Source: a bacterium
GTDB taxonomy: Bacteria > Actinomycetota > Acidimicrobiia > Acidimicrobiales > Bin134
Assembly: GCA_028820035.1 (NCBI GenBank)
Contig: JAPPKI010000401.1
Coordinates: 1 to 6,941 of the forward strand
DNA length: 6,941 bases
Direction: 5' to 3'
This document shows, in pieces, positions 1-6,868 of this stretch. Under the pieces are notes generated by a model, which did no database searches, was not told where the DNA came from, and saw only the letters and a list, made by a program, of their open reading frames with translations. A program made the translations under genes and the position numbers. The stretch's first letter is position 1. Every line of letters begins with the position of its first letter.

Positions 1-1025
1 ACGTGTTTCAGCGGACCCCGTCGTCGATCGATGTCAAGGAAAACCTTGAGACCGACCCCGAATGGGCCAGGATGCTGGCGCCGGGTTGGCACCAGCATCG
101 CCGCGACAACTTCAACGCGCTGGTATCGGGTGTCCCCCAGGAAGAGGACCTCGTCGACGACGGCTGGACCGACCTGATCGGCAACCTCATGAAGCTCCTG
201 CGGGAGGGCGCGGGCGGAGAAATGTCGCCCGAAGACATCCAGCGCGTCATCGAGCTGGCCGACCTTCAAAAGATGGAGCAGATCAGGGCGCGGGTGGACG
301 AGCTTGTAGACGACCCTCAGACCGCCGAGCTCCTCAAGCCCTACTACCGGCAATTCTGTAAGCGGCCTTGCATCCACAACGACTACCTCCCCGCGTTCAA
401 TCGCCCGAACGTGACCCTCATCGACACGGCAGGCAAAGGCGTTGACCGCATAACGCCGACGGGTGCCGTGGTCGCCGGGCGGCACTACGCAGTGGATTGC
501 CTGATCTACGCCAGCGGCTTCGAGGTGGGCACCCCGCTGTCGCAGCGGGGGGGATTCGAGATCATCGGGGGGCACGGCGAGACGCTCATGGAGAAGTGGG
601 CCGACGGGCTTCGCACCCTGCACGGCATGCACATGCACGGCTTCCCCAACCTCTTCCTCATGTCCATCGGCCAGTCGGGCAACACCATCAACTACACCCA
701 CATGCTCGACGAGCAGGCCATCCACCTCGCCTACATCGTGGCCCGCGCCCGCGAGATGGGGGCAGAGACGGTGGAGGTCACTGCCGAAGCCGAGGACGCC
801 TGGGTAGCAGCGTGTCTTGAGAAGGCGAACAACCGCGGGCCCATCAACGAGGACTGCACCCCCGGGTACTACAACAACGAGGGCCAAGCCCGGAAGCACC
901 CCCAGAACAACGCCTACGGCTTGGGCCCAGGAGTCATCGAGTTTCTCCAGCTCCTGGGCGACTGGCGCGCCGTCGGCGATCTGGCCGGCCTGGAGATCGG
1001 CCTACAACCATCCGGAGGAGAGTGA
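1..1025 (+). CDS. Flavin-dependent Baeyer-Villiger-type monooxygenase, C-terminal part (5' truncated)
   Basis: About 340 C-terminal residues of a class B flavoprotein monooxygenase, a family that uses FAD, NADPH and O2 to insert oxygen into ketones or aldehydes, giving esters or lactones. The frame is open to the window edge, and the GTG at position 3 lies inside a conserved FQRTP segment, so the true start and the N-terminal FAD-binding (and most of the NADPH-binding) region lie outside. Visible motifs, numbered from the GTG: FQRTP at 2-6, CKRP at 119-122, DCLIYASGF at 165-173 (family DxxxxATGF), HGFPNLF at 212-218 and CTPGYYNNEG at 285-294. The last block and the tail resemble large BVMOs such as the 4-hydroxyacetophenone and cyclopentadecanone monooxygenases (from memory), which are about 600-640 residues. 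The stop overlaps the next start by one base, so translation is probably coupled. The family call is strong; the substrate is unknown. An N-hydroxylating or plain FMO relative is less likely. Confidence 0.88.
   Translation, partial: VFQRTPSSIDVKENLETDPEWARMLAPGWHQHRRDNFNALVSGVPQEEDLVDDGWTDLIGNLMKLLREGAGGEMSPEDIQRVIELADLQKMEQIRARVDELVDDPQTAELLKPYYRQFCKRPCIHNDYLPAFNRPNVTLIDTAGKGVDRITPTGAVVAGRHYAVDCLIYASGFEVGTPLSQRGGFEIIGGHGETLMEKWADGLRTLHGMHMHGFPNLFLMSIGQSGNTINYTHMLDEQAIHLAYIVARAREMGAETVEVTAEAEDAWVAACLEKANNRGPINEDCTPGYYNNEGQARKHPQNNAYGLGPGVIEFLQLLGDWRAVGDLAGLEIGLQPSGGE
1014..1020 (+). promoter_or_regulatory. Ribosome binding site for the SnoaL-like gene
   Basis: GGAGGAG lies inside the last codons of the monooxygenase, 4 bases before the ATG at 1025. 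It decides the start: the in-frame GTG at 1022 would sit only one base after this purine block, which is too close, so ATG 1025 is preferred. Confidence 0.7.
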
Positions 1026-1402
1026 TGACGACCCAACAGGCAAGCATCGAGGCGGTGGCCGACCGGTTCTTCGCCGTCTACGCCGCCGCTGACGAAGACG
1101 GCATTCGAGAAGTCCTCGCCCCCGATTTCGAGGGATGGACGAGCTCCTTCGGCGGCCGGGACCTCACCGTCGACTCGCTCGTCAACGGCGCCAAGTGGGA
1201 GGCCCAAAATGTGGACATGACGCTCGACGAGGTGCGCCGCCATGTCACCGACAGCGGCTTCGTGCGCCAGTTCGTGATCCGCTTGAACAACGCCGAGGGC
1301 GTATCCATGGAAATCCCGGGGTGCATGGTGGCACTGGTGGCCGACGGGAGGATCACCCGATTCGACGAGTACGTAGTAGTGCCGAGCGCGGGACAGGAGT
1401 GA
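1025..1402 (+). CDS. SnoaL-like / NTF2-fold small protein
   Basis: A 125-residue cytoplasmic protein with no signal peptide or membrane segment, the usual size for the NTF2-like superfamily (SnoaL polyketide cyclases, ketosteroid isomerase relatives, limonene-epoxide hydrolase relatives). It opens with the typical helix pattern VADRFFAVYAAADEDGIREV (11-30), then the LAPDFEGW turn (31-38), and ends with the characteristic strand pair PGCMVALVADGRITRFDEYV (98-117). The fold assignment rests on this pattern; catalytic residues cannot be assigned with confidence, although Y19, D34 and D114 are polar candidates lining the expected cone-shaped pocket. The start ATG overlaps the monooxygenase stop (TGATG), so the two proteins are probably made in concert and may act on the same compound, for example isomerising, hydrolysing or cyclising a product. 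A non-catalytic binding role is equally possible. Confidence 0.82.
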   Translation: MTTQQASIEAVADRFFAVYAAADEDGIREVLAPDFEGWTSSFGGRDLTVDSLVNGAKWEAQNVDMTLDEVRRHVTDSGFVRQFVIRLNNAEGVSMEIPGCMVALVADGRITRFDEYVVVPSAGQE

Positions 1403-1427
1403 CCCGCCTGGACCTAACGTGAACTTC

Positions 1428-1436
1428 GGAGAGGAG
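1428..1436 (+). promoter_or_regulatory. Ribosome binding site for the solute-binding protein
   Basis: GGAGAGGAG lies 8 bases upstream of the ATG at 1445, an excellent match to the anti-Shine-Dalgarno. The 42-base gap after the SnoaL-like gene shows no recognisable -35/-10 pair and no hairpin terminator, which favours co-transcription with the two genes before it. Confidence 0.7.
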
Positions 1437-1444
1437 CCCACCTC

Positions 1445-3289
1445 ATGACTGATTCAGCAAACATCCCCGAACCGGCGGCTGAGCAGAGCCTCTTGCGCCG
1501 CCTGCGCTGGTACCTCGCCATAGCCGTGGTGGCCGCCGTCGTGGTCATCGTGTTGATCGTGTCTGGCGGCGGCTCCGATGACGACGATGGTGACGACGCC
1601 ACGGGCGACATTGCGCCCCCGGCGACCGTTGAGCCCGCGGACGACGACGCTATAGACGACGGCGCCACGGGTGACGACGCGACAGGCGACACCACGTCAC
1701 CGGCGGCTGAAGAGCCTGCTGAAGGGCCTGCTGACGAACCGATTGACGACGCCACCGACGCCCCCGAGCCCACCGACGACGACACCGCCGCAGCCGAGCC
1801 GGCCGAACCTGCCGAGCCCGAGTTTCCAGGCGTCGGGTCTGAAGCAGCGCTGGCCAACCCCCACTGCGATCCGGAGACCGGGAATATCCGGGTTCCCCTC
1901 GTGGACGCGCCGCCGTGCGTTGTCGAGTGGCCTGAGGGCGCCGACAACGGCGGAAACACGGCCCCGGGCGTCACCGCCACCGAGATCGTCATGGTACTGA
2001 GAGTGGATGCCGGCCAGACTGAGTTGCTTAGCGACGTCGGCAGTATCCCCCGAGGCTGGCTGGACGGCGCTGACATCTTCAACCAGAACTTCGAACTCTG
2101 GGGCCGCCAGGTCCGACTCGAGTTCATCGATGCGAGCGGATCAACCGAGGTCGCCCAGAGGGCCGATGCCACGCGGGCCGTGAACGATTTCCAGCCGTTC
2201 CTCGCCTTCGACGCCACCACCTCCGGCGAGGGGAAGGCGATTTTCGAGGCCGAGATGGCGGCCCGAGGGGTGATCGTCTGGAGTACGGGTGTCTCCTGGC
2301 AGGAAACTCAGGACCAGCCCGGCTTCCGCTGGTCGGCTCTGGCCGACGACCGGGTGACGATGCTCCACGTGGCCGAGTACATCGGCAAGCGCGTCGCCGA
2401 TTACCCGGTTCAGTGGGCCGGCGACGACGACATGATCGGCGAGCCCCGGCGGATCGGGATGATCTACACCGATCGGTGGAGCAGGGACTTCATGGAAGAG
2501 CAGGCCGCACAAAATGGCTTCGAGCTCGTGGAGGCGGTGAGCTACGACGAGAACGCCGAGAACACGCAGCGACAGGAACGAGCCCGGGTGATCGCCGCCC
2601 GGATGAAGGACGCCGACGTCACCACGGTGATCGCCGGAACCGACAACTTGTTCACCAGGACGATCACCGAGGCTGCAACCGAACAGCAGTGGTTCCCGGA
2701 GTGGATCATCACCGGCCACAGCGGCCAGGACACGGCCTTCTTCGCCCGCATCTACGACCAACAGCAGTGGGCCCACGCCTTCGGGCCGGGTCCGCTCGGG
2801 GTGTTCGTCGCCGACCAGCCCAACGCGCTCGCGGCGTTTTTCGAGTGGCACCACGGCAGAGAGCCAGTCTCGCTGTCCGAGAGATTCTCCCTTTCGTCCC
2901 TGAAGTCGCCCATGGCGTGTATCCATATGGCCGGACCCGATCTCACCCCCGAGAGCTTCACCCAGGGCTGTTTCGCGCTGCCCCCGTCGTACGGGTCGTA
3001 CTGCGACTGCATAACCACCCCAGGCGCAGCCTTTGGCGAAGGCCGGCTTCCCTGGACCGATTACACCGGCTTCGACGACATGGCCGAGAAGTGGTGGGAC
3101 CCCGAGTTCGAGCGCACGACGGCGACTGGGCGCGTTGTGGTCGGGGAATACATGAAGGTCGACAACGGGCGCCGCTACGCGGTCGGCGAGTGGACCGCCG
3201 AGGAGCCGAGGGTGTTCGATCCGGATGCGGCCATCGGCTTCCTCGAGGAATTCCCCCCCAACGACACCCCGCCGAGCTACGAGCGCTAG
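1445..3289 (+). CDS. Membrane-anchored LivJ-type ABC solute-binding protein
   Basis: A 614-residue type I periplasmic-binding-fold protein (Peripl_BP_6 / branched-chain amino acid class), expected to bind a small organic ligand outside the membrane. Order: a 17-residue cytoplasmic tail, LRRLR (17-21), one hydrophobic helix (about 22-40), an Asp/Pro/Ala-rich linker (about 44-127), then the binding domain. The family lead-in is clear: CDPETGNIRVP (141-151), APPCV (155-159), DNGG (167-170), APGVTATEIV (173-182), followed by a GADIFNQNFELWGRQV helix (208-223) as in LivJ proteins. There is no lipobox Cys after the helix, so it should stay anchored as an N-in/C-out protein, or be cleaved by signal peptidase I, instead of being lipidated. 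Six cysteines (141, 158, 492, 509, 520, 522) could form disulphides. No permease or ATPase partner of the LivHMGF type is visible in the window. A receptor or sensor role is an alternative. Confidence 0.85.
   Translation: MTDSANIPEPAAEQSLLRRLRWYLAIAVVAAVVVIVLIVSGGGSDDDDGDDATGDIAPPATVEPADDDAIDDGATGDDATGDTTSPAAEEPAEGPADEPIDDATDAPEPTDDDTAAAEPAEPAEPEFPGVGSEAALANPHCDPETGNIRVPLVDAPPCVVEWPEGADNGGNTAPGVTATEIVMVLRVDAGQTELLSDVGSIPRGWLDGADIFNQNFELWGRQVRLEFIDASGSTEVAQRADATRAVNDFQPFLAFDATTSGEGKAIFEAEMAARGVIVWSTGVSWQETQDQPGFRWSALADDRVTMLHVAEYIGKRVADYPVQWAGDDDMIGEPRRIGMIYTDRWSRDFMEEQAAQNGFELVEAVSYDENAENTQRQERARVIAARMKDADVTTVIAGTDNLFTRTITEAATEQQWFPEWIITGHSGQDTAFFARIYDQQQWAHAFGPGPLGVFVADQPNALAAFFEWHHGREPVSLSERFSLSSLKSPMACIHMAGPDLTPESFTQGCFALPPSYGSYCDCITTPGAAFGEGRLPWTDYTGFDDMAEKWWDPEFERTTATGRVVVGEYMKVDNGRRYAVGEWTAEEPRVFDPDAAIGFLEEFPPNDTPPSYER
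1574..1825 (+). other. Low-complexity acidic linker coding segment of the solute-binding protein
   Basis: Residues 44-127 of the solute-binding protein are almost entirely Asp, Glu, Ala, Pro, Thr and Gly, with degenerate repeats of DDATGD and of (A/E)PAE type. The DNA is a mosaic of GACGAC and GCC-rich units that are similar but not identical, suggesting expansion by slippage followed by drift. It is probably a disordered, strongly negative spacer of about 84 residues that lifts the binding domain away from the membrane or through the cell wall. The opposite strand of this stretch is open and reads as a Ser-rich ORF, which is a composition shadow. Confidence 0.75.
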
Positions 3290-3307
3290 GCCCGCTGGCT
3301 GCGGAGC
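3290..3307. other. Short convergent intergenic gap
   Basis: Only 18 bases separate the TAG of the solute-binding protein from the TGA of the leftward ABC exporter. The only symmetry seen is a weak 4-base pair of arms, AGCG (3282-3285) and CGCT (3293-3296), without a T-tract, so no convincing intrinsic terminator is present. The two transcripts probably overlap at their 3' ends or end by Rho. Confidence 0.5.
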
Positions 3308-6300
3308 TCACGCCTTTTCGGAGACCTCCGTGCCGTGGTCGTCGTCGACCGCGGCCCACAGGCGGTCGTAGGCGCTGCCGGTGCCGACAAGCTCGTCGGG
3401 GGGGCCGATCTCGACCACCCGACCGGCTTCGAGCACGATCGCCAGGTCGGAGTGCTGGGCCACGTTTTGGCGGTGGGTGACGGTGAGGGTGGTAACCCCG
3501 AGGGCTCTGATCGCCTCGAGAATCCGATCCTCCATGGGGCCGTCGAGGCTGGAAGTGGCCTCGTCGAGTACGAGGATGTCGGGACGGGCGAGCCACACCC
3601 GCGCCAGCGCCACGAGTTGGCGCTGGGCGGCGGTAAGGTTGCGGGCCTCTTCGTCGACGGGGTGCTCGTAGCCGCCTTCGAGGGCGGTGAGCACGTCGTG
3701 GGCGCCGATGGCCCGCGCCGCCCGGTCGATCTCATCGAGCGTGGCATCGGGTCGCGAGTAGGCGATGTTGGAGCCGATGGTGCCCTTGAACAGGAATGCG
3801 TCTTGGGGGACGATTCCCAGCCGCCGCCGGTAGGAGCGTGATTGGTAGTCGGCAATGTCGACGCCGCCGGCCAGGACCCGGCCCGCGGTCGGGTCGTAGA
3901 TCCGGGCGAGCAGCTTGGTGATCGACGACTTGCCTGCGCCGGTGAACCCCACGAGGCAGGTCACCGCGCCCGCGGGGAGCGTGAACGAGATGTCGTGCAG
4001 AACGGGCAGGGTGGTGTGCGGGTAGGTGAAGGCGACCGACTCGAAGGTCACGTCGCCATCGAGATTGCCCGCCTCGGTCGCCCCGGGCCGTTCGGCGGGC
4101 AGGATCGGGGTGTCGAATGGCTGGGCGAGGCGGTGCCAGGAGACTCGGGCCTCGAGCATCTCGGTGTAGATCGAGCTCATGTACGCCAGGGGCTGAAGGG
4201 CCTGCTGGGCCACGAGTCGGGCCGACAAGGCGGTGCCCACCGCGACCGTGCCGGCCAGCACCTCATGGCCTGCGCCCCAGAGGATGAGCGCCCCGCCGAC
4301 GTGGGTTATTAGCGCCATGAGCTCCGAGTACATGTTGGCGATCGAGGTCGCCCACCGCCGGCTCTGGCGCAGCTCCCAGGCATCCTCGACAAACCGGCGA
4401 TTGGCCTTGTCGGTTGCCCCGCAGCCCCGCAGTTCGCTGCGCCCTGCAAAGTGTTCCTCGAACGTGGCCACGGTGCGGCCGAGATCGTCGCGCGCCCGGT
4501 TGAAGGCCCGCATGCCCAGGTAGAGCTGGGCCATGGTGAGGGCGAGGATCACCGCGACCAGGCCGATGATCGTGGGAGTCAGCTGCGGCACGAGCACAAT
4601 CACCACCACAACCCCCACGGTGAAGCGACCCAGGCTCGAGATGAATCGGAACAGCCTCTCGCCCACGAATCCGAGGATTGTGTCGAGGTCGTTGACCACC
4701 CGGGTGGCCACCTCGCCCGGAAGCTCGCGGTCGTAGAAGTCGATGCCGAGCTTGGTGAGCCGTTCGAAGACGCGACGGCGCAGCAGATAGCCGATCGACT
4801 GGGCGATCTTCATCGACAGGACCCTCACGAAGTAGCCGCTGGCGGCGAAGACGATCCCAACGGCGACCACCGCCAGCCCGATCCCGTAGATGATGCTTGT
4901 CTCGCCGTCCTCGGCCGACTCGGTGGCCTCGGCGAAGAGAATCTCGGGACCGAGCCCGGCCAGGGAGTTGACCACCAGCAAAATGAGCACGGCGACCAGG
5001 GCGAATAGGGAGATTCCCACCAGCCGCCGCACCCGGGGCATGGCATCGACCCGGCATTCGGCGTCAGAGACGATGGGCGCCTCCTCGCTCACCTCAAGCG
5101 AGTGCACGACGTCCATCAGCTCGGACACAGCCTCGTCGGCGCCCGGTTGTTCGGGGGCTGTGACGGGGGCTGTCGTGGGGGCGGGTTGGGCCGGCGCTTC
5201 GGGTTGGCTGAGCTCGACCACGGTGTCGGCCATAGAGGCGGGACCGGGGCGCCGGGTGATGGCCACGATCGCGGCTTCGGGCAGGAACTCGGCAACCCGC
5301 CGGGTGATCTCCATCTCGTGGGATGGGTTTACGGCGGAGAGGGCGTCGTCAAGCACGATCACTCGGGGCCGGGCCACCAAGGCTCGGGCGAGGGCCAGCC
5401 GCTGGCGCTGACCGCCCGACAGGGTGAGGCCCCGATCGCCCACGTAGGTGCTCAGCCCGTCGGGCATCCCGGCGACGATGTCGTCGGCACCCGCCGCGTA
5501 CAGGGCTGCGTTGATCTCGTCGTCGGAGACTCTCCACGCCGCCCCGAGGTCGAGGTTCTGGCGAATCGACCCCGAGAACAGCACTGGATCCTCGGCCACA
5601 ATGCGCACCATCGTGCGGATTGTGGTGATGTCGATCTCGCCCAGTGGCCGCCCATCGAGCAACACGTCACCGCTCGTCGGCTCCACCAGACCGCCGATCA
5701 AACCGGCCAGCGTGGTCTTGCCCGATCCGGGGGGCCCGCTCACCGCCACGAGCTGGCCCGGACGGGCCTCGAACGAGAGGCCGTCGATCACCGGTGTGCC
5801 GGCAAAGGAGACCCCTGTGTCGCGGAGTTCGACGGACTCGAATCGGCTGGCGGCGGGCCGCCCCTCGGTGGGCCGGGCCCCCAGCGAGAGGACTTCGGCC
5901 AGCCGGCTCTGGGCGGTGCGCAGGAACTGCCATGAGCTGGCCAGCTCGTCGAGCAACTGGGCGATGGCGATGACGTACCCCGCCACCTGGAACGTGACCA
6001 AGAACACGCCCACCGAGAGCTGATCGGCGGCGATGAGCTGAGCTCCGGCCACCAGTACCAGCGCGTTGATGAGGAGGGGAACGGCTTTGAGCAGAATGTC
6101 GTAGCGGGCCAGCAGCCGGACCCGGGTCATCGAGTAGCGGTAGGCCCGCAGCGCGGTGGCCCCCAGTCGCTCCCGCTCGTGCTCCTCGCGCCCGAACGCC
6201 CGCATCACCCGCACCCCGCGTACGGGCTCGTCGATGGCAGTGGCCACCTCGGCCCGCTCGTTCAAGTCCGCCCAGCTCAGCCCCCACAGACGCACCCGGA

Positions 6301-6868
6301 ACTTGGAGAGAAACCACAGGTTGAGAGGCAGGGCCAGCGATGCGATCACCGCCAGCGGGAAACTGAGATAGGCGAGATACAAGAGCAGGACGATCGTCGC
6401 CGGAGCCAGCGTCACGATGGAGGGCAGGAACTGGATGATGGTCTGCACCATCTTGAGGTCGGTCATCGACCGGGTGACGAGTTGCCCGGTGGCCATCTGC
6501 TTGGGCATGCGGAGATCGGCCCACTGCACCCGGGTGTAGAGCCAGGCCCGCAGGTCGTACTCCAGCTGATAGCCGATCCGGGCCGTCATTTGGCGACTGG
6601 CGAAACCGACGATGAAGCTCAGCAGGGCCAGCTTGGCGATGTGGGACACATAGGGCCCGATGGGAGCGGCCTGGTCGACGATGCCGTTGTCCACCAGCTC
6701 GACCACCTCCTGGGCGATCATGAGGGTCAAGATGCTGTGCAGCACGATCAAGGCCAGCACGGCGCGCACTGGCCCTCTCTGGCGCGACAGGAGCATCCAC
6801 ACCAGCGACCGGCGCGCCGCCGAGTTGGTGGCGGCCGCTCGCTCCCACATCGACTCGAGCCTGGTCAT
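3308..6868 (-). CDS. Fused full-length ABC exporter (TMD1-NBD1-TMD2-NBD2) with one degenerate ATP site
   Basis: An 1186-residue type IV (ABCB-like) exporter with both halves in one chain. TMD1 spans about 33-305, NBD1 343-553, a Pro/Ala-rich then acidic linker 554-608, TMD2 614-890 and NBD2 939-1170. NBD1 has Walker A GPPGSGKTT (378-386), E426 in place of the Q-loop Gln, intact LSGGQ (483-487), Walker B VIVLDD with D508 in place of the catalytic Glu, N514 in place of the D-loop Asp and R539 in place of the switch His. NBD2 has A-loop Y949, Walker A GFTGAGKSS (974-982), Q1022, a degenerate LTAAQ signature (1078-1082), Walker B LDE with E1103, and H1132. So one composite site is degenerate and the other canonical. 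The start ATG is preceded by a weak AGGG and overlaps an upstream frame by ATGA. Fusion and length recall mycobacterial Rv0194, a multidrug pump (about 1194 residues, from memory). Drug or lipid export is likely; the substrate is unknown. Confidence 0.93.
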   Translation of the reverse strand: MTRLESMWERAAATNSAARRSLVWMLLSRQRGPVRAVLALIVLHSILTLMIAQEVVELVDNGIVDQAAPIGPYVSHIAKLALLSFIVGFASRQMTARIGYQLEYDLRAWLYTRVQWADLRMPKQMATGQLVTRSMTDLKMVQTIIQFLPSIVTLAPATIVLLLYLAYLSFPLAVIASLALPLNLWFLSKFRVRLWGLSWADLNERAEVATAIDEPVRGVRVMRAFGREEHERERLGATALRAYRYSMTRVRLLARYDILLKAVPLLINALVLVAGAQLIAADQLSVGVFLVTFQVAGYVIAIAQLLDELASSWQFLRTAQSRLAEVLSLGARPTEGRPAASRFESVELRDTGVSFAGTPVIDGLSFEARPGQLVAVSGPPGSGKTTLAGLIGGLVEPTSGDVLLDGRPLGEIDITTIRTMVRIVAEDPVLFSGSIRQNLDLGAAWRVSDDEINAALYAAGADDIVAGMPDGLSTYVGDRGLTLSGGQRQRLALARALVARPRVIVLDDALSAVNPSHEMEITRRVAEFLPEAAIVAITRRPGPASMADTVVELSQPEAPAQPAPTTAPVTAPEQPGADEAVSELMDVVHSLEVSEEAPIVSDAECRVDAMPRVRRLVGISLFALVAVLILLVVNSLAGLGPEILFAEATESAEDGETSIIYGIGLAVVAVGIVFAASGYFVRVLSMKIAQSIGYLLRRRVFERLTKLGIDFYDRELPGEVATRVVNDLDTILGFVGERLFRFISSLGRFTVGVVVVIVLVPQLTPTIIGLVAVILALTMAQLYLGMRAFNRARDDLGRTVATFEEHFAGRSELRGCGATDKANRRFVEDAWELRQSRRWATSIANMYSELMALITHVGGALILWGAGHEVLAGTVAVGTALSARLVAQQALQPLAYMSSIYTEMLEARVSWHRLAQPFDTPILPAERPGATEAGNLDGDVTFESVAFTYPHTTLPVLHDISFTLPAGAVTCLVGFTGAGKSSITKLLARIYDPTAGRVLAGGVDIADYQSRSYRRRLGIVPQDAFLFKGTIGSNIAYSRPDATLDEIDRAARAIGAHDVLTALEGGYEHPVDEEARNLTAAQRQLVALARVWLARPDILVLDEATSSLDGPMEDRILEAIRALGVTTLTVTHRQNVAQHSDLAIVLEAGRVVEIGPPDELVGTGSAYDRLWAAVDDDHGTEVSEKA

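Noticed and set aside
3..5. GTG as a true start of the monooxygenase
   Set aside because: It falls inside the conserved FQRTP segment and would omit the FAD- and most of the NADPH-binding regions; the gene simply continues beyond the window.
1022..1024. GTG start for the SnoaL-like gene
   Set aside because: It leaves only one base between the purine block at 1014-1020 and the start; ATG at 1025 gives better spacing and the usual TGATG overlap.
1414..2220. Leftward 268-residue ORF rich in Ser and Ala
   Set aside because: It is antisense to the membrane helix, acidic linker and start of the solute-binding protein; its Ser/Ala/Gly/Pro runs mirror the GAC/GCC-rich linker codons and it shows no domain.
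2141..2926. Leftward 261-residue ORF antisense to the solute-binding domain
   Set aside because: The sense frame has recognisable family motifs; the antisense product has no motif or plausible RBS and is a high-GC shadow.
2413..3480. Rightward 355-residue Arg-rich ORF
   Set aside because: It is an out-of-frame reading of the solute-binding gene running into the 3' end of the leftward exporter; the extreme Arg/Pro/Gly content is typical of shadow frames in high-GC DNA.
4451..5008. Rightward ORFs (also 3842-4312 and 5102-5935) opposite the exporter
   Set aside because: They are complementary to a continuous 1186-residue frame with complete ABC motifs and carry only His/Gly/Glu-rich composition with no domains.
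4980..5230. Possible split of the exporter into two genes at the linker
   Set aside because: The frame is continuous through the Pro/Ala and acidic linker (residues 554-608) with no stop; an internal start at M610 has no needed role because the fused chain is intact.
5667..6848. Leftward 393-residue ORF in another frame within TMD1 of the exporter
   Set aside because: It reads Arg/Gly/Ala-rich out of frame with the clear TMD and Walker A coding; no membrane pattern or motif.
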